Part shown: positions 53,074 through 63,026 of the stretch, piece after piece
Layout: each line of letters begins with the position of its first letter
How positions within the stretch are numbered: position 1 is the first letter of the stretch
Assembly: GCF_011378905.1 (NCBI RefSeq)
Contig: NZ_WTPY01000003.1
Coordinates: forward strand, 248,001-312,000
Origin: Paraglaciecola sp. 20A4
GTDB taxonomy: Bacteria; Pseudomonadota; Gammaproteobacteria; Enterobacterales; Alteromonadaceae
Direction of reading: 5' to 3'
DNA length: 64,000 nt
The notes under the pieces: generated by a model
Database searches by the model: none
Told to the model about the DNA's origin: nothing
The model's input: only the letters and a program-made list of their open reading frames with translations
Program-made: the position numbers and the translations under genes

Positions 53074-55389
53074 TTATTTTTGCTTACGCCAAAATACACT
53101 CGCCAAGGCAGGTAGCACGATAATGGCGCCCATCATGTTCACAACAAACATAAAGGTCAGCAAAATTCCCATGTCCATTTGGAATTTAAGCGACGAAAAT
53201 ACCCAAGTACTGACGCCAACTGCTAAAGTAGCGCCGGTAAATAACACTGCACTTCCTCGTTCTTTCAATGCTTCAAAATAGGCTTGGCGTACAGGCATGC
53301 CAGCTTTAAGTTTATGATTCATGGTCGATAGAATATAAATACCATAATCCACACCAATCCCCACACCCAATGCAATAACGGGTAACGTAGAAACGGTTAA
53401 GCCAATTTGTAGATACGTCATTAACGCTTGCGCTAATACTGAAACTACATATAAGGGAATAACCACAGCCATTGTTGCACGTAATGACTTAAAGCTTATA
53501 AGGCATAGCAAAATCACCGCCCCAAACACATATAACATCATCGGATTTTGCGATTCATCCACGGCTTCATTTTGTGCAGCCATAACACCAATCGGCCCTG
53601 ACGCTAGTTTAAACTGTAGTTCAGGCGTTTCGAAATCTACACGATATTCTTTTATTGCTTCTACTACGCGATTAATCGTCTCAGCTTTATGGTCCTTCAT
53701 AAACAAAATGATAGGCATCACAGAACAGTCGCCGTTTAACAAACCAGAAGAGGTATCGACCCGTGCTATATCTTGTACTAAAGTTTGCTGGTTTCTAGGC
53801 AACACTCGCCATTTAGCATTTCCTTCGTTATAACCCGCATTAATAATTTTCGCTACAGACGCCAAACTTACCGCAGATTGCACGCCTTCGATGTTAGTCA
53901 TGCGCCACTGCATTTCATCAATCGCATTCATAACGTCGTATGAGGTACAAGCATCTTTGGTGGCTTCAACTAAAATAGACAAATAATCGGTACTGATTTC
54001 ATACTTGTCAGTAATTAAAAACGTATCTTGGTTGTAACGTGAAGACTCATGCAGTGCAGGAGCACCAGCATGCAAATCGCCAATTTTCATTTTCTGAGCT
54101 TGCATCCAACCAAATCCAAACAGGACTGCCGTCACAACCAAAATACCCACTGCAACTTTCGGGCTAGAACACGCTGCAATCCAATCCCAAAATTTATCCG
54201 CGCGATCCTCTTTACCGGCAAACTTTTGCTTGTATTTGTCACTGAACTTAACAAAAGACATAAGAACAGGTAATAACAATAAATTGGTTAAAATAATAAC
54301 CGCCACACCCATACTCGCCGTAATAGCAAGTTCACGAATGATACCGATATCGATAACCAATAATGTCATAAATCCGATTGTGTCTGACAATAAGGCTACA
54401 CCACCTGGAATCAATAACGTGGTGAAAGCTAACTTAGCTGCATTAAACGACGTGCTGCCTTTAGTCACTTCTTTGCCAACTGAATTGATCATTTGAACGC
54501 CATGGCTGATGCCAATGGCAAACACTAAAAATGGCACCAAAATTGACATCGGATCAAGACCAAAGCCAAGCAGTGTTAACAAGCCCATTTGCCAAATTAC
54601 CGCAATGATCGAACATAACAACGGTAAGACTGTAAGCATCAAAGATTTACAGAAGAAGTAAACCAAAACAGCGGTAATTGCGATGGCAATAGCAAAGAAT
54701 ACCAATACATCTTTAGCGCCGTTAGCTACATCACCTATCATCTTTGCAAAACCAATAATATGGATACTGATATCATCGGATTCAAATTGTCCTCGAAGCT
54801 GAGTTTCAAGGTGATCAGCTAACGCTAAGGTATCTAGTTTCTCACCGCTCTCAGGATCCAAGTCTAATAATTTGGCAGTGACCATCGCACATTTATAATC
54901 ATCAGATACTAAGCTGCCTACGATACCCGCCTTTTCAATATTAGACGAGACCTTGTCCAATCCGCGCTGCTCGGAAGAATTAAAATCAGCTGGTATGACC
55001 GGTCCGCCTGCAAAACCGCCTTCTACAATCTCAGTAAAACGGGTGGACGATGAAAATAGTGATTTTACTAATGAACGATCAACGCCGTTGATAAAGAACA
55101 ACTGATCATGAACATCTTTAAGGGTATCAAAAAAGGTTTGATTGAAAATATCACCCTTGGTATCGCACACTGAAACTAGAATACTGTTAGCGCCACCAAA
55201 ATCATTCACATGCTTCATGTAATTCTGCATATACTCATGATTAAGAGGAATATTTTTGGTGAAACCTGCGTCTAATCGAAGTTGTGATGACTGATAACCT
55301 AGAAATACAGTTGCCACTAAAAATATCAACAACACAACAATGCGGTTTCTGAAAATTAAGGATTCTAAAAATTTGATTATATTACTCAT
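53074..55389 (-). CDS. RND/MMPL-family transporter
   Basis: A 771-residue RND-superfamily (MMPL, hydrophobe exporter HAE3-like) membrane protein. Two similar halves each hold one span, a large periplasmic domain (about residues 40-210 and 430-590) and five clustered spans; GVGIGVDYGIYIL (about 690-702) and the first half's FAIGISHGVQMI (about 290-301) are the paired RND motifs. Cargo is probably lipid-like. It is the last gene of the DUF1302-DUF1329-YCF48-RND group, starting 6 nt after the YCF48 stop. Confidence 0.85.
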   Translation of the reverse strand: MSNIIKFLESLIFRNRIVVLLIFLVATVFLGYQSSQLRLDAGFTKNIPLNHEYMQNYMKHVNDFGGANSILVSVCDTKGDIFNQTFFDTLKDVHDQLFFINGVDRSLVKSLFSSSTRFTEIVEGGFAGGPVIPADFNSSEQRGLDKVSSNIEKAGIVGSLVSDDYKCAMVTAKLLDLDPESGEKLDTLALADHLETQLRGQFESDDISIHIIGFAKMIGDVANGAKDVLVFFAIAIAITAVLVYFFCKSLMLTVLPLLCSIIAVIWQMGLLTLLGFGLDPMSILVPFLVFAIGISHGVQMINSVGKEVTKGSTSFNAAKLAFTTLLIPGGVALLSDTIGFMTLLVIDIGIIRELAITASMGVAVIILTNLLLLPVLMSFVKFSDKYKQKFAGKEDRADKFWDWIAACSSPKVAVGILVVTAVLFGFGWMQAQKMKIGDLHAGAPALHESSRYNQDTFLITDKYEISTDYLSILVEATKDACTSYDVMNAIDEMQWRMTNIEGVQSAVSLASVAKIINAGYNEGNAKWRVLPRNQQTLVQDIARVDTSSGLLNGDCSVMPIILFMKDHKAETINRVVEAIKEYRVDFETPELQFKLASGPIGVMAAQNEAVDESQNPMMLYVFGAVILLCLISFKSLRATMAVVIPLYVVSVLAQALMTYLQIGLTVSTLPVIALGVGIGVDYGIYILSTMNHKLKAGMPVRQAYFEALKERGSAVLFTGATLAVGVSTWVFSSLKFQMDMGILLTFMFVVNMMGAIIVLPALASVFWRKQK

Positions 55390-55395
55390 GAACGG

Positions 55396-56394
55396 CTACC
55401 GTGCTTGCTGCAAATGTTTAATGCCGTCAACCGACACTGCGATAATTTGATTGTTATAAAACACTCCGTTAACAAGTGTTTGCCCGTCGCTTTGCTGTTG
55501 ATAGTTCACGTCGTCACCTTGAATGGTAACCACTGCGCCATTATTACCCAGTAAAACCGTACGATCCTCGTCTACAGAAACAATGGCATTCATTGATGCC
55601 TGACTACCTGCGTCAAGTGCTTTCCATTGTTGCTCGACATTATTGAACACGAATACGTTACCGCGAAGTCCAGTAGCAATTAAATCCCCAGATTCGGCTT
55701 TTGCGATATTGAAAAAAGAACCGTGATAATCAATGTTCATTCGCTGCCATGTGTGACCTTTATCAGAACTCATAGCTAGTAGACCTGCTTCGCCAGCTAA
55801 GTAAACTTGATTACCTGAAACGGACACACTGTTTAAATGCGGTAAAATTGCAGCGAGTTCTTCCTTATAAAATGCTTCATCTTCTAAACGAAGTTCATTT
55901 AGATATTCTTGGTCATCTTGATTTACAAACTCAGCATGCAATTCGCTATGCCAGTTTTTACCACCGTCTTGGGTCCGAAGAAAAGCCCCATAAGCGCCAA
56001 TGGCGATACCTTCACTTTTATCAAAAAAAGCGACGTCAAGTAATGGACGTTCCTGTTCCGGTGCGAAATTTTGAACTTCCCAATTGAGGCCGTTATTTTC
56101 AGTGTGTAAAATAACCAAATCGTGTCCCACAGCCCAACCTTGTTGGCCGACGAAATATACACCGGTTAATGTAGACGTTGAAGGTACGTTTACTTGCTGC
56201 CATTTTTGCCCGTCAGTGGAGCGGATAATATGGCCGCGTTCACCAACAGCAATAAGTTGCTCACCACTTTGGGTAATATCAAGTAATAAAGACTGGTCAA
56301 CTAAAGGGGCTTGAAAACTGCTTTGAGCGGCTTGAACAGTGGATAAAGGTGCAAGTAAAACGGCAATCACTGCACTTGCAATGGATAATTTCAT
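55396..56394 (-). CDS. YCF48/BNR-repeat periplasmic protein
   Basis: A 332-residue exported protein with a signal peptide (residues 1-22, ending TVQA) and several beta-propeller-type repeats of the form GWAVGHDLVILHTENNGLNW (about 106-125) and EGIAIGAYGAFLRTQDGGKNW, typical of the YCF48/BNR group. In photosystem II the family helps assembly; here it probably scaffolds the neighbouring envelope transporter. It is coupled to the RND gene (6-nt gap). Confidence 0.85.
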   Translation of the reverse strand: MKLSIASAVIAVLLAPLSTVQAAQSSFQAPLVDQSLLLDITQSGEQLIAVGERGHIIRSTDGQKWQQVNVPSTSTLTGVYFVGQQGWAVGHDLVILHTENNGLNWEVQNFAPEQERPLLDVAFFDKSEGIAIGAYGAFLRTQDGGKNWHSELHAEFVNQDDQEYLNELRLEDEAFYKEELAAILPHLNSVSVSGNQVYLAGEAGLLAMSSDKGHTWQRMNIDYHGSFFNIAKAESGDLIATGLRGNVFVFNNVEQQWKALDAGSQASMNAIVSVDEDRTVLLGNNGAVVTIQGDDVNYQQQSDGQTLVNGVFYNNQIIAVSVDGIKHLQQAR

Positions 56395-56419
56395 AGTAAT
56401 TGGGTTCCATAAAAATGAA

Positions 56420-56443
56420 AACGGTTGGCAATAGCCAACCGTT
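56420..56443. terminator. Hairpin terminator between DUF1329 and YCF48 genes
   Basis: Perfect 10-bp stem AACGGTTGGC/GCCAACCGTT with a 4-nt loop. On the minus strand it is followed by TTCATTTTTA, on the plus strand by TTTTT. It lies 12 nt after the DUF1329 stop and may attenuate expression of the genes that follow. Confidence 0.7.
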
Positions 56444-56454
56444 TTTTTACTCGA

Positions 56455-57822
56455 TTAGCGTCTACCGGCTCGGCGCATGGCCTCGGGGGTAAATTCGCGA
56501 TCATTTAAATCAGCATTAAACTCGTACATCTTTTCCTCGTTATCGAGACCTAACGCGAGGTAACGACGAGAGTTTAAGTCATGGTAAACATCTAGCGTTG
56601 ACCATTGTGTCGGGACTTCATAGTAATTAATTCCATGAGATATGCCTACTCGGTACAATTCATTGCGATTGTCGTACATATCCGCAACTTGAATTTGCCA
56701 GCTATCTTCGTCGATGAAAAACACACGTTTTTGATAGATATGACGGAATTCAGGCTTAAGCGTGGCTTCGACTACCCATACACGATGTTTTTCAAAGCGC
56801 GTTAGATCTGGATTTATATGACCAGGTTGAAGAATATCTTCATACTTCACTTTATCACTATGTAAATGATAGTTGTTATAAGCAACATACAGTTCTTTTT
56901 TGCCTTTCAACTCCCAGTTATATCGATCAGGCGCACCGTTAAACATATCGAAATCATCTGATGTACGTAAACCATCTGATGCTGTTCCTGGGGCATCGTA
57001 TGCAACATTCGGCGCACGACGAACTCGGCGTTGACCTGTATTGTAAGTCCACGCTTGGCGAGGTTCACGTATTTGGTCCATAGTTTCATGTACCAACAAC
57101 GCTGTACCGGCTAAACGAGCTGGAGAGGTCACACTTTGCTTGAACTTAGAGATAACATTTTCTTCAAGTAGCTTTTCACGTGTTGCATCTTTAGCTGAAT
57201 ACTTCTGCATCAGCTCCTCTTCGAAACCGATCACGTTATAATCACCAGAAGCGGTAGGCGCTGCTTGGCCTGCGTAACGTTTAACGCTTTCACCGCGATA
57301 ACGTAAAATGTGGTTCCAAATGGTCTCTACTCCGTTTTGTGGAATAGGAAATGGAATACCAATTGCAGCATTTTTAATACCATTGCCACCTTGGATTAGC
57401 TCAGCCATAAGCGCATTTTTGGCTGTTTCATCGTACACAAATTGTGGTAATGACGCAGACCGACGCGTTTGATAAACCGGCATTTTGTAGGTGTCAGGAT
57501 AAGCTTTAAACAACTCTTTTTGACCGTCACTCAAAAACTCAGCGTATTCCTGATAATTTTTCGCGGTAATGTTAAAGAGCACTTTGTCATCAGCGAACGG
57601 ATCAGGATGATGGTCACCCACTGTGTACCCTGCAGGTACTTCAGTAATACCGCCAGTCCATGCAGGAATACTACCATCTGCATTACCTGCTTTTACAGCG
57701 CCCACTGGCGTTAGTTCAGCACCTAATTTAGCCGCTTCAGCTTCTGAAACCTTGGCTTGAATTAAGCCTGAATTAAATGTTAGCGCCATTGCAGACGCGA
57801 TGAGAGCAAATTTTCTAATCAT
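56455..57822 (-). CDS. DUF1329 family exported protein
   Basis: A 455-residue exported protein of the DUF1329 family with a signal peptide (residues 1-23, ending GLIQA). The family start KVSEAEAAKLGAELTPVGA and the SIPAWTGGI motif (about 52-60) are clear. LPS-transport-like beta folds (LolB-type) are thought to apply. Members are always found with DUF1302. It is 12 nt after the DUF1302 stop and is part of the same transcript. Confidence 0.88.
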   Translation of the reverse strand: MIRKFALIASAMALTFNSGLIQAKVSEAEAAKLGAELTPVGAVKAGNADGSIPAWTGGITEVPAGYTVGDHHPDPFADDKVLFNITAKNYQEYAEFLSDGQKELFKAYPDTYKMPVYQTRRSASLPQFVYDETAKNALMAELIQGGNGIKNAAIGIPFPIPQNGVETIWNHILRYRGESVKRYAGQAAPTASGDYNVIGFEEELMQKYSAKDATREKLLEENVISKFKQSVTSPARLAGTALLVHETMDQIREPRQAWTYNTGQRRVRRAPNVAYDAPGTASDGLRTSDDFDMFNGAPDRYNWELKGKKELYVAYNNYHLHSDKVKYEDILQPGHINPDLTRFEKHRVWVVEATLKPEFRHIYQKRVFFIDEDSWQIQVADMYDNRNELYRVGISHGINYYEVPTQWSTLDVYHDLNSRRYLALGLDNEEKMYEFNADLNDREFTPEAMRRAGRR

Positions 57823-57833
57823 AATATGGCTCC

Positions 57834-59900
57834 TTAGATAGAATACTTGATGTTAAAAGAAACAAAGTCACGGTCTGAAAGGGCATTGGTTGTGCCTTCA
57901 CCACCCCAGAACGCATTGTAAGATGCCGTTGCCGACCATTTGCTTAGATAATCAAATGTCAAAGATGCACTGGCTGATTTTCTATCTTCAATAAACAAGA
58001 ACAGAGGATCGGGTGTAATACCATTTACATCATGAGAAAATGTGGCTCTAGCTTGTAAATTGATACCAGCGAAAACGTTGTTAAACGACGCATTAGCGAG
58101 CAAGCGATATCCCCACGCACTAGACGTTGGGAATGGGTTCGTTTCCGGACCATTGGATATACCAACATGCAAACCTTCACGCGTGTTGCCGTCTGCCGTT
58201 GGTGCAAGAGACGGTGTACGCACCGAACCTGGACCATTTAAACGAATAAGACTTGTATCCGGGAAGTCTCGAATACTGACATACCCTACTTCACCTAATA
58301 CTACCAAATTATCGGTACCCAACGCAGGACCGAAAATATGTGTCGCTGTTACCTGCATTTGTAACGTATCTGACTCTAGATAACCTTGTGCCGTTTCACC
58401 AGAACCAGTGGTAAAGCCTTGGTAACCATCAAGCTGAGAAATACCTGCAAAATCAGGACGCAAACCAGCAATCGCTAACTGTTGAGGCATAGCTGCATAT
58501 AATAATTCAACATCATCAAGCTGAAGTGGCTCATCAACACGATACGCAATTTCACCCGCTAAAGCCGTTGTGCCCACATTAGTGTTAAAGCTAAATCCGT
58601 AAAGCTTAAGGTCTTCAGGATAAACAAATCCCGTTTTCGTAAAGGCTCTAAGATCCGTTACGTTTTCTTTAGTGATTTCTGTCGTTGCTAACATCGTTAA
58701 ATCAGCACCAATACTCGCCGCAGTGAAATCAGACGTTAAACCAGCGATAAGTGGACGTTGGCTATGATAGTTAAGCATGTAAAAGTTAAATTCTGTTTCG
58801 TTTAACGCCTCAGCGTAATAACCAATCTTAATACCGTATTGACCTTGGTCATCAGCATCTGTATGTGCTGTGTCACTGAAACCACGAACGGCTACTTTTG
58901 TTGGGTAGGCTAAATACGCAGCGCCGATAGATGAAGCATCGCCTCCTGATCTTAGTGCGTCGCCTAAGGCATTTAGGTTAGTTAACAAGAAATCTAAATC
59001 AATATCAGGGTTACCACTGAAGCCCAATTGGATATTTTGCGCTTGACCACCCTCACCGGCGAAATCATTGGTAGCGAAATAACTCCCCGCTTGCGGTAAA
59101 CGACTGCGCTCCCACTCGTATTGATAGTACATGGATAAACTGAGGTTTTCGGTTAATCCAAACTGGGCGAATACCATGCCCACGGGAATAAAGACCTCTT
59201 TTAATTCTGCCCCAGGTGCTTGTGCACGAGATACATCCACTGGATTGGTTGAGTTAATACCATGCTGAATAAACGTACTTTCCCCCCAACTGACAACTTG
59301 ATTGCCCACGCGGAACGAAACTGGCATGTCACCAATATAGAAATCAGAGTAGAAATATGCATCGAGTAAACGCACATCTGAACACAACTCATCACTTGCT
59401 GTTGACGACGCGCAAGGATCTTGCGTGGTGCCGGTAATTGGATTTTGCCAATCACGTGAGCTGTCTTTCATTTCAAAATCGTAAAAATACATGCCGCGCA
59501 TAAAGACGCCCATGTTTTTATATTGAATATCTAACTCATGCACACCTTTAAACAGAGTCGAAAAAGGGTTACCTTTTTCGTAATTTAGTGTGCCCAAATC
59601 GCCGTTGGTTGAATAACCACCTGTACCCGAAGCCCACACGTCAGCAGAGCTGTATATTGGATTTGTTGCAGGGTTGTAGCCCGACCAATCAAATTGCACA
59701 CCGTTACTGTTGCCTACACGCGAGAAGTCACGCTCTTCTACTCGAATACTGGTTCCCAATGAAAAATTTGAGTCAAAGGTCACAGACCAATCGCCTTCAT
59801 TCCAACTGGCGGCTTGCGCTGGCATCAATGCCGCACCTACAAGCCCCACTATGCCTAATGCTATAGGCGACTTTTTAAACCCGAAGACTTCACGACTCAT
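57834..59900 (-). CDS. DUF1302 family outer-membrane beta-barrel-like protein
   Basis: A 688-residue exported protein of the DUF1302 family: signal peptide (ending MPAQA, about residue 29), then ASWNEGDWSVTFDSNFSLGTSIRV as the barrel's first strands (core GDWSVTFDSNFSLG, about 34-47) and an aromatic-rich C-terminal strand ending FNIKYSI. The fold is most like an outer-membrane channel. I take the ATG at 59900 because GGGAGGT lies just upstream; an earlier in-frame ATT would add six residues. First gene of the module with DUF1329, YCF48 and an RND transporter. Confidence 0.86.
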   Translation of the reverse strand: MSREVFGFKKSPIALGIVGLVGAALMPAQAASWNEGDWSVTFDSNFSLGTSIRVEERDFSRVGNSNGVQFDWSGYNPATNPIYSSADVWASGTGGYSTNGDLGTLNYEKGNPFSTLFKGVHELDIQYKNMGVFMRGMYFYDFEMKDSSRDWQNPITGTTQDPCASSTASDELCSDVRLLDAYFYSDFYIGDMPVSFRVGNQVVSWGESTFIQHGINSTNPVDVSRAQAPGAELKEVFIPVGMVFAQFGLTENLSLSMYYQYEWERSRLPQAGSYFATNDFAGEGGQAQNIQLGFSGNPDIDLDFLLTNLNALGDALRSGGDASSIGAAYLAYPTKVAVRGFSDTAHTDADDQGQYGIKIGYYAEALNETEFNFYMLNYHSQRPLIAGLTSDFTAASIGADLTMLATTEITKENVTDLRAFTKTGFVYPEDLKLYGFSFNTNVGTTALAGEIAYRVDEPLQLDDVELLYAAMPQQLAIAGLRPDFAGISQLDGYQGFTTGSGETAQGYLESDTLQMQVTATHIFGPALGTDNLVVLGEVGYVSIRDFPDTSLIRLNGPGSVRTPSLAPTADGNTREGLHVGISNGPETNPFPTSSAWGYRLLANASFNNVFAGINLQARATFSHDVNGITPDPLFLFIEDRKSASASLTFDYLSKWSATASYNAFWGGEGTTNALSDRDFVSFNIKYSI

Positions 59901-60066
59901 CTTTACCTCCCTAATCATTAGTACTGAGTACTAACATACCATTCAATTAAACCACTCAAATTTAACAAAATGATTACACCAAATCGCTTCGATAGCAAGG
60001 ACTAATCGTACCAGTATTTAACAATACAAAGTCTTTATTTTCAGTAGGTTGTAGAATCAACAGTAT

Positions 60067-60094
60067 AAAAAATAGACCATTCAGACTATTTTTT
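60067..60094 (-). terminator. AT-rich hairpin after the DUF2835 gene
   Basis: AAAAAATAG/CTATTTTTT stem (9 bp) with a 10-nt loop overlaps the stop of the DUF2835 gene. On the minus strand the stem ends in a T-run, so it could terminate pepN-DUF2835. The stem is weak because it is A/T only apart from one pair. Confidence 0.4.
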
Positions 60095-60302
60095 CTAGAC
60101 TGCTTATCTTATTAGTATCAGTGATAATTAAGCGAAATCGGCCATGAATGCCGTTATGCTGTATAAAAGGACGTAAGTTTTTGGCGGGTAATTGCACGCG
60201 CTTGCCATTGTCAGCAAGTACGATGACGTTTTGCGTGCTAGTAAGATAAAGGGGTTCACAGCGCTCATAACTGAGCGCTAAACGAAAATATAAAGTTTGC
60301 AT
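60081..60302 (-). CDS. DUF2835 family protein
   Basis: A 73-residue protein of the DUF2835 family: YFRLALSYERCEPLYL, VIVLADNGKRVQLPAKNLRPF (core VQLPAKNLRPF, about residues 35-45) and IHGRFRLIITDTNKI. Function is unknown. It overlaps the pepN stop by 1 nt (TGATG), so it is translationally coupled to the aminopeptidase, a pairing also common in Vibrio and Pseudomonas. Confidence 0.85.
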   Translation of the reverse strand: MQTLYFRLALSYERCEPLYLTSTQNVIVLADNGKRVQLPAKNLRPFIQHNGIHGRFRLIITDTNKISSLEKIV

Positions 60303-62926
60303 CAGTGCGTTGTGTAGTTGAGACTCTTGCTGACTTTTTCGATTAAATCTTTACTTAAATCTTTGCAATCAGCAATCCGGGCTAACTGATAACGCATAAG
60401 CTCTTGCCGTTTTTCATCAAATTTCTGCCACTGGGTTAGCGGCGTAATAATCCGCGCTGCCACTTGAGGATTTACACTATTAAGCTTAAGAATATAATCA
60501 GCCAAAAATTTATAGCCACTGCCATCAAGGGCATGAAAGCCAAGCACGTTATAAAACGCAAAACTGCCCAATACAGAGCGCACTCTATTAGGGTTATCTA
60601 TGCTGAACTTTTCATGACTTAATAATAACGGTAAGCGGACAAGTATATCGTTGCGTTCCATATTTGCATGTAAAGCGAACCATTTATCAAGTACTAACGG
60701 ATCATGTCGCCAGCGCTGCTCAAACTGCGTCATCAACTCATCGAATTGTGCCAGTTCACCATACTGAGCAGCCTTTAACGCCCCGAGGCTATCAGTCATA
60801 TTATCTGCGTTAGTGAACTGTTCTAGCAATAATTCACGTGACTGAGGCATACCAGCCTGTACCAAATAACTCAAACTTAAGTTACGTAACCGCCTGCTAT
60901 CAACGTCGTCAGCAACGTATTGATAAGGCACCCGAGCTTGCTTTTGATAGAGCGTTAACCATTTTTCGGCTAAGGTACTGGCGATTAAATTTCGCACGCT
61001 ACGCTGGGCATGGTAGAGCGATTCAACCTGTATCTCATCAACTTGTTGGCTAAGTGTTTCAAAGCTGGGCAGGCTTAACATTGCGGCCGCTAGAGCTGGG
61101 TTAGCGTCAGTAACGTCAAACATCCCATCCACTGCATCAAGCATGCTATCGAGCAATTCATCATCTGGTGCATCTGGGGTGGTGGCTAAATTATGGATAC
61201 AGCGGCTATACAGACTTTGACTGGCATCCCAGCGAGCAAAATCATCACTTGAGTGCAGAATAATGTTACTTAGTTGCTGATGACTATAGGCGTAATCAAC
61301 CTTAACGGGTGCGCTAAAATTATGCAGCAGTGACGGTGTTGGCGCAGTCGTTAAGCCATTAATAGTTATCTCATGGGTTTTGTTAATTAACTCAATCATA
61401 TTAGCGCTTAATTCAGGAACAGATTCATCGCGGATACTGCTGCCCTGCTCATCCAATAATTCAAATTTAAACGGTATATGTAAATTATCTTTCTGTTTTT
61501 GGTCGGCTGTAGGCGGAGTTGTTTGTTCAAAGCGTAATGTATAGCAACCTGTTTTAGCATTAAAGCTATCGGTTACAGTAACTTTGGGCGTACCCGACTG
61601 GCTATACCACAGTCTGAACTGTGTTAAATCGACTTGTGTTGCGTCTTCCATCGCTTGCACAAAGTCATCACAGGTAACTGCTTGGCCATCGAATCGCGCA
61701 AAGTACAAATCCATGCCTTTTCTAAAACCGGCTACGCCAAGCAACGTATGCATCATGCGAATAACTTCTGCACCTTTATCGTATACCGTCACGGTATAGA
61801 AATTATTCATTTCTATTACTTCTTCCGGACGAATTGGATGCGCCATCGCACTGGCGTCTTCAGCAAACTGATGCTCGCGAATAATCTGTACATTTTTAAT
61901 ACGATTAAACACTGGCGAGGACATATCGGCGCTAAATTGTTGATCACGAAATACCGTTAATCCTTCTTTCAGACTTAGCTGAAACCAATCTCGACACGTC
62001 ACCCTGTTGCCGGTCCAATTATGAAAATATTCATGCCCGATAACCGCTTCAATATTAAAAAAATCATCATCGGTGGCTGACTCAGCATCCGCCAGGACAA
62101 ATTTACTGTTAAAGACGTTAAGACCTTTATTTTCCATGGCGCCCATATTGAAAAAATCCACAGCGACAACCATGTAAATATCTAAATCGTATTCTAAGCC
62201 AAAAACCTGTTCATCCCATGCCATGGCCTTTTTAAGTGAGGCCAGCGCGTGGTGACCTTTATCAAGCGCCCCTTTGTCCACATACAACTCTAGCGCTACA
62301 TTGCGTCCGCTTTGCGTAATAAAGCGATCGGTAAGTAAATCAAAATTCCCTGCTACCAAAGCAAAAAGATAACTCGGTTTGTTAAATGGGTCTTGCCACT
62401 TAACCCAATGGCGGCCATCGTCTAATTCACCTTTATCAATTTGATTACCATTTGACAATAAATGGGGATAACGAGCCTTGTCAGCAAAAATAGTTACATC
62501 GTATTTGGCCAGCACGTCAGGTCGGTCGAGAAAATAGGTTATTTTGCGAAAACCTTCAGCTTCACATTGCGTACAGTAAGCGCCAGCAGAATAATATAAA
62601 CCTTCTAACGTTTTGTTTTCCTGCGGATTAGTTTGTGTTTCGATACATAAAACAAATTCGTTTTCGCTGGTATGGAGCGTGAGACGCTCGTCGGTCACGT
62701 CGAAATCACTTACCGGTTTATCGTTTAGTAAAACGCTAATAAGTTGCAGGCTCTCACCATCAAGTACTAGTGGGCGCTGATGCTGGCCGTTACGGGTAAA
62801 TCGACAAGTAGTGACCACTCGAGTCTTTTCAACATCTAGGTGGAACACCATATCAACATGGTGAATTAAAAAATCGGGAACGAGATAATCGCTGCGTTTT
62901 TTGGCAACAGGAGATAAAACCGACAT
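60302..62926 (-). CDS. pepN: Aminopeptidase N
   Basis: An 874-residue M1-family zinc aminopeptidase. GAMENKGLNVF (residues 262-272) is the exopeptidase motif; zinc ligands are His298, His302 and Glu321 with catalytic Glu299 in HEYFHNWTGNR. The C-terminal armadillo-like domain is complete. It trims N-terminal residues from peptides in the cytosol. It is coupled to the DUF2835 gene. In E. coli pepN lies near pyrD too, here separated by the NAD-GDH gene and the DUF1302 module. Confidence 0.96.
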   Translation of the reverse strand: MSVLSPVAKKRSDYLVPDFLIHHVDMVFHLDVEKTRVVTTCRFTRNGQHQRPLVLDGESLQLISVLLNDKPVSDFDVTDERLTLHTSENEFVLCIETQTNPQENKTLEGLYYSAGAYCTQCEAEGFRKITYFLDRPDVLAKYDVTIFADKARYPHLLSNGNQIDKGELDDGRHWVKWQDPFNKPSYLFALVAGNFDLLTDRFITQSGRNVALELYVDKGALDKGHHALASLKKAMAWDEQVFGLEYDLDIYMVVAVDFFNMGAMENKGLNVFNSKFVLADAESATDDDFFNIEAVIGHEYFHNWTGNRVTCRDWFQLSLKEGLTVFRDQQFSADMSSPVFNRIKNVQIIREHQFAEDASAMAHPIRPEEVIEMNNFYTVTVYDKGAEVIRMMHTLLGVAGFRKGMDLYFARFDGQAVTCDDFVQAMEDATQVDLTQFRLWYSQSGTPKVTVTDSFNAKTGCYTLRFEQTTPPTADQKQKDNLHIPFKFELLDEQGSSIRDESVPELSANMIELINKTHEITINGLTTAPTPSLLHNFSAPVKVDYAYSHQQLSNIILHSSDDFARWDASQSLYSRCIHNLATTPDAPDDELLDSMLDAVDGMFDVTDANPALAAAMLSLPSFETLSQQVDEIQVESLYHAQRSVRNLIASTLAEKWLTLYQKQARVPYQYVADDVDSRRLRNLSLSYLVQAGMPQSRELLLEQFTNADNMTDSLGALKAAQYGELAQFDELMTQFEQRWRHDPLVLDKWFALHANMERNDILVRLPLLLSHEKFSIDNPNRVRSVLGSFAFYNVLGFHALDGSGYKFLADYILKLNSVNPQVAARIITPLTQWQKFDEKRQELMRYQLARIADCKDLSKDLIEKVSKSLNYTTH

Positions 62927-63026
62927 AGAATCCTCTTAGTATAAGCTAATGACAAATCGCGTTATGTACTCTGGTAGTTGCGCATGTAACGCAATTAGCA
63001 GACTACATAACACCACCCGTAGCATG

